Part shown: piece by piece, positions 44,900-47,548 of the stretch
How the letters are laid out: each line of letters begins with the position of its first letter
Position numbering within the stretch: the first letter of the stretch is position 1
DNA from: Acidothermus sp.
GTDB lineage: Bacteria > Actinomycetota > Actinomycetes > Acidothermales > Acidothermaceae
Reading direction: 5' to 3'
DNA length: 47,548 nt
Assembly (NCBI GenBank): GCA_023512015.1
Contig: JAIMAI010000016.1
Coordinates: 1-47,548, forward strand
Notes under the pieces: generated by a model
The model's database searches: none
What the model saw: the letters and a program-made list of their open reading frames with translations, nothing else
Told to the model about the DNA's origin: nothing
Position numbers and translations under genes: made by a program

Positions 44900-46741
44900 G
44901 CCGGACGCATCCCGGACGCCGACATCGCCCGTGTCCGTGAACTCTCCCCGATTGCCGATGTGGTCGGTGAGTACGTCACCCTGCGGAACGCCGGCGGCGG
45001 ATCGCTCAAGGGGTTGTGTCCCTTCCACGACGAGCGGACTCCGTCGTTTCACGTCACGCCGGCGCGCGGGTTTTGGCATTGTTTCGGATGCGGCGAGGGG
45101 GGCGACGTCATCTCGTTCATCGAGAAGATCGAGCATCTTTCCTTCGTGGAGGCGGTGGAACGGCTCGCGGCCCGCGCCCGCTACGAATTGCACTACGAGC
45201 AGGGATCGGCGTCCGGTCGGGGGCAAGGGGGAGTCCGCCAGCGGTTGGTCGACGCCAACCGCTCTGCCGCGGAATTCTTCGCCGCCCACCTAGCGGATTC
45301 GGCCGGTCTTCTCGCTCGACGATTTCTGGCCGACCGCGGTTTCGACGCCGAGACGGCGGCGCATTTCGGTATCGGGGTGGCGCCGAAAGCGTGGGACGAG
45401 TTGGTGCGGCATCTGCGCCGCGCTGGTTTCTCGGACGACGAATTGGTGACCGCCGGTCTTGCCGTTCGCGGTCCGCGGGGGCTGATCGACCGTTTCCGCG
45501 GCAGATTGATCTGGCCGATCCGTGATCTCTCGGGGGATGTCGTCGGTTTCGGCGCCCGCCGGTTGGAGGCCGACGACGACGGCCCGAAATACCTCAACAC
45601 GCCGGACACCCCTATTTTCAAGAAGAGTCAAATTCTCTACGGCTTGGACCTGGCGAAAAAACACATCGCGAAATCGCGCCAGGCGGTAGTGGTGGAAGGT
45701 TACACCGACGTGATGGCCTGTCATCTGGCCGGGGTGACGACCGCTGTGGCCACCTGTGGAACCGCTTTCGGTGAGGACCATGTGCGCCTGCTGCGCCGGG
45801 TGCTGCTGGACACCACGGACGCAGCGGGAGAGGTGATTTTCACGTTCGACGCCGACGCGGCGGGTCGAAAAGCCGCGCTGCGGGCTTTCGAGAGCGACCA
45901 GAAATTCGCCGCCAGCACGTTTATCGCGATCGGCCCCGACGGCATGGACCCGTGCGACCTGCGTGTGGCGCGCGGTGATGCCGCCGTCCGGGACATGATT
46001 GCCCGTCGGCAGCCGCTGTTCGCTTTCGCGATCCGCAGCGCCCTGGCCGATTTCAACCTCGATATCCCAGAAGGTCGGGTCGCCGCGTTGGAAAAGACAA
46101 TTCCGCTGGTCGCGCGGATCAAAGACGTGTCGTTGCGCGACGAATACGCGAGGAGGCTCGCCGGCTGGGTGGGGGCATCGGACGAACTCGCCGTCGTCCG
46201 CCGGGTCCGGCGCGCCGCTGCGGGGGAGAAGCCGGTGCGGCGGCGTCTGCCGGACCGGCCCGATCCGCGGGACCCCGCGCTGCAGGTGGAAAGGGAAGCG
46301 CTGAAGCTCGCGGTGCAGCGGCCGGCGCTGCTCGGGCCGGCGTTCGACGCCCTCGACCCCGGCGCGTTCAGCTCCCCGGCGTACGCGGAGGTGCGCGACG
46401 CCGTGGCCAAAGCGGGAGGGACGGCGACCGCTGCCGGCGGGGAGGGGTGGGTGGCCGCCGTCCTCGATGCGGCCGCCGACGACCGGGTGCGGGCGCTCAT
46501 CCGCGAGCTGGTGGTCGAGCCGCTGCTGGTGGCCGGCGAACCCGACGTCCGGTATGGAGCAGCACAGGTAGCCAGGTTGCGGGTGCGCGCGCTCGACCGT
46601 CAGATCAGCGAGCTGAAATCACGCCTTCAGCGCATCAACCCGGTCGAGGATCCGGACGCGCACACCCGCCTTTTCACCGAACTGATCACTTTGGAGAAAC
46701 GGCGCCGCGACGACTTGGAGAATTACCTCGGCGGCAGTTGA
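44897..46741 (+). CDS. dnaG: DNA primase
   Basis: Makes RNA primers at the replication fork. It has the zinc-binding domain CPFH...HCFGCG (C41, H44, C62, C65), the catalytic core with VEGYTDVMA (TOPRIM Glu) and FDADAAGRKAA (metal Asp pair), and the C-terminal helicase-interaction domain to residue 614. Normal actinobacterial length. GTG 44897 follows a -10 box directly, predicting a leaderless transcript. A hairpin terminator follows the stop. dgt-dnaG neighbourhood is conserved in actinobacteria. Confidence 0.97.
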   Translation: MAGRIPDADIARVRELSPIADVVGEYVTLRNAGGGSLKGLCPFHDERTPSFHVTPARGFWHCFGCGEGGDVISFIEKIEHLSFVEAVERLAARARYELHYEQGSASGRGQGGVRQRLVDANRSAAEFFAAHLADSAGLLARRFLADRGFDAETAAHFGIGVAPKAWDELVRHLRRAGFSDDELVTAGLAVRGPRGLIDRFRGRLIWPIRDLSGDVVGFGARRLEADDDGPKYLNTPDTPIFKKSQILYGLDLAKKHIAKSRQAVVVEGYTDVMACHLAGVTTAVATCGTAFGEDHVRLLRRVLLDTTDAAGEVIFTFDADAAGRKAALRAFESDQKFAASTFIAIGPDGMDPCDLRVARGDAAVRDMIARRQPLFAFAIRSALADFNLDIPEGRVAALEKTIPLVARIKDVSLRDEYARRLAGWVGASDELAVVRRVRRAAAGEKPVRRRLPDRPDPRDPALQVEREALKLAVQRPALLGPAFDALDPGAFSSPAYAEVRDAVAKAGGTATAAGGEGWVAAVLDAAADDRVRALIRELVVEPLLVAGEPDVRYGAAQVARLRVRALDRQISELKSRLQRINPVEDPDAHTRLFTELITLEKRRRDDLENYLGGS

Positions 46742-46744
46742 TCG

Positions 46745-46763
46745 GTGGCCGGTCTCCGGCCAC
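46745..46763 (+). terminator. Hairpin terminator after dnaG
   Basis: GTGGCCGG-TCT-CCGGCCAC is a perfect 8-bp stem with a three-base loop, starting 4 nt after the dnaG stop. It has no T-tract. Being symmetric it could also serve the convergent YtxH-like gene. Confidence 0.75.
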
Positions 46764-46866
46764 GCCCGGTCTGGTGACGTCGTCGTGGCGGCTCGGGGTC
46801 GCTGCGGCTCGGAGTCGTGGCACCTCGGTCTCGCTGCAGCCCGGGTCGTCACGGCCCGGCGTGGTC

Positions 46867-47190
46867 TCAGTTCGGCATGCCGTTGCTGCTCACGCTCATC
46901 GCATGATCGCGCCGCATGAGCCGGGTGGCGAGCGGGCCGGGAAGCTTGTCGCCCATCTTCTCGGTGAGCTCGTGCAGTCGGGCCCCGGCTTTTTCTTGCA
47001 CCATGTGCCGGGCCTGGTTGCCGAGGTGAACCGCCTGGGCTTGCACCTTGCCGGCGGTCTGCTTCACCGTGGGATTCTCGAAAACCTTCTTGGCCGCGCG
47101 GGTGATCTGCTCGTACCTTTCCCGCCCCGCCCGGGTGCCGAGGATGTAGCCGACACCGAGTCCGAGCACGAAGCCAACTCTCATCCGCAT
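46867..47190 (-). CDS. YtxH-like small membrane-associated protein
   Basis: This 107-residue protein has an N-terminal Gly-rich hydrophobic helix with the YtxH signature VGFVLGLGVGYILGTRAGRERYEQI, then an amphipathic helical stretch (KKVFENPTVKQTAGKVQAQAVHLGNQARHMVQEK). Proteins like this are often stress-related; the precise function is unknown. ATG 47190 has GGGAG about 7 nt upstream. It converges with dnaG. Confidence 0.9.
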   Translation of the reverse strand: MRMRVGFVLGLGVGYILGTRAGRERYEQITRAAKKVFENPTVKQTAGKVQAQAVHLGNQARHMVQEKAGARLHELTEKMGDKLPGPLATRLMRRDHAMSVSSNGMPN

Positions 47191-47420
47191 GGCGATCTCC
47201 CTCGTGGATCGGTGGTCGTGGTGCTATTGACGGTATCCCCGGTCGGTGGCCGCCGTCCACGTCGGAACTGCGCGAAGCGGCCGACCCCGGCTCCCTGTGG
47301 GTCGCTGCGCCCAGCCGTGATCACCGATCACCCCCGTTGATCCCGTCGCCTGCGATTTCGGCCCACGCCTCCCCGCACCCGGCCCGATCCCGGCCGAGCG
47401 CCACCCGGGCGTCGGTGCGC

Positions 47421-47426
47421 TACGCT
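47421..47426 (+). promoter_or_regulatory. Candidate tRNA-Asn promoter -10
   Basis: TACGCT lies 48 nt before the mature tRNA 5' end, which would leave a leader of about 40 nt for RNase P. No clear -35 is seen. The rest of 47191-47420 shows nothing I can call. Confidence 0.3.
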
Positions 47427-47474
47427 AACGAGGACGTCGGACGACGAGCGGTCACGTGATCGCCGTCCCACCGA

Positions 47475-47547
47475 TCCCGCGTAGCTCAATTGGCAGAGCG
47501 TCCGGCTGTTAACCGGCAGGTTGTAGGTTCGAGTCCTACCGCGGGAG
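47475..47547 (+). tRNA. tRNA-Asn (GUU anticodon)
   Basis: A complete 73-nt cloverleaf. Acceptor TCCCGCG/CGCGGGA, D-arm GCTC...GAGC, anticodon stem CCGG/CCGG around loop CTGTTAA with GTT at 47508-47510, T-arm GTAGG-TTCGAGT-CCTAC, and G discriminator at 47547. The bottom base pair of the anticodon stem is a T-C mismatch. The window ends 1 nt later, so I cannot see whether CCA is encoded. Confidence 0.95.
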
Positions 47548-47548
47548 C

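Noticed and set aside
47457-47468. TGATCGCCGTCC before tRNA-Asn matching the leuS 17-bp repeat
   Set aside because: A single 12-mer in a G+C-rich window is likely chance; no tandem copies.
47475-47548. Integrative element at the tRNA
   Set aside because: No integrase or repeated tRNA end is visible; the window ends at the tRNA so the downstream side cannot be examined.

Overview
This 47.5 kb window is a G+C-rich stretch of chromosome from an actinobacterium. The evidence is the coding bias, the frequent GTG starts, a fused F420 gene (fbiC), the order holA-comEC-comEA, the block hrcA-dnaJ-rsmE...phoH-ybeY-corC-era...leuA-recO-uppS-glyS, a CIRCE element, a candidate LEU-type leuA leader and a Nur-type nickel operator. 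I cannot name the genus. Frankiales-, Acidothermales- or Streptosporangiales-like relatives are plausible, but that is inference. No insertion sequence, prophage or CRISPR array is visible.

Layout. Positions 0.2-4.6 kb (minus strand) hold fbiC and then a nickel-transporter/cupin operon behind a perfect TTGCAA-N5-TTGCAA operator. Positions 4.7-11.9 kb (plus) hold a small membrane protein, leuS, degV, comEA, a ComEC lacking the usual C-terminal hydrolase domain, and holA. rpsT (minus) encodes S20 with a long basic tail and is divergent from lepA, which is followed by a MOSC protein. A small helical protein (minus) lies between MOSC and hemW. Positions 17-21 kb hold an unknown protein, then hrcA (under CIRCE), dnaJ and rsmE. 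Positions 21.0-22.7 kb (minus) hold an ECF sigma factor with a membrane-anchored GerMN/Gmad2 partner.

Positions 22.9-31 kb are a long plus-strand housekeeping run: HIT protein, phoH-ybeY-corC-degenerate cytidine deaminase-era (all overlapping), a leader peptide with attenuator, leuA, recO and uppS. A zinc-ribbon CPBP protease (minus) converges on uppS. glyS follows.

Positions 34.1-36.8 kb look accessory: an isochorismatase-family hydrolase divergent from a MarR regulator and an MFS exporter. Next comes a minus-strand pair starting with an EspC-like type VII secretion substrate. Positions 38-46.7 kb hold ppdK, then dgt-ferredoxin reductase-GNAT-phzF, then dnaG. A YtxH-like protein (minus) and tRNA-Asn close the window.

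Recurring themes are tightly overlapping genes, several -10 boxes placed exactly 6-7 nt before a start codon (leaderless mRNAs), and three short tandem-repeat arrays (17 bp, 24 bp, 24 bp). One array repeats a translation start signal and one lies inside a coding sequence. The most interesting leads are the Nur-box nickel transporter/cupin pair, the start-site ladder before the MOSC gene, the S20 tail, the orphan EspC-like pair and the sigma/GerMN-Gmad2 pair.
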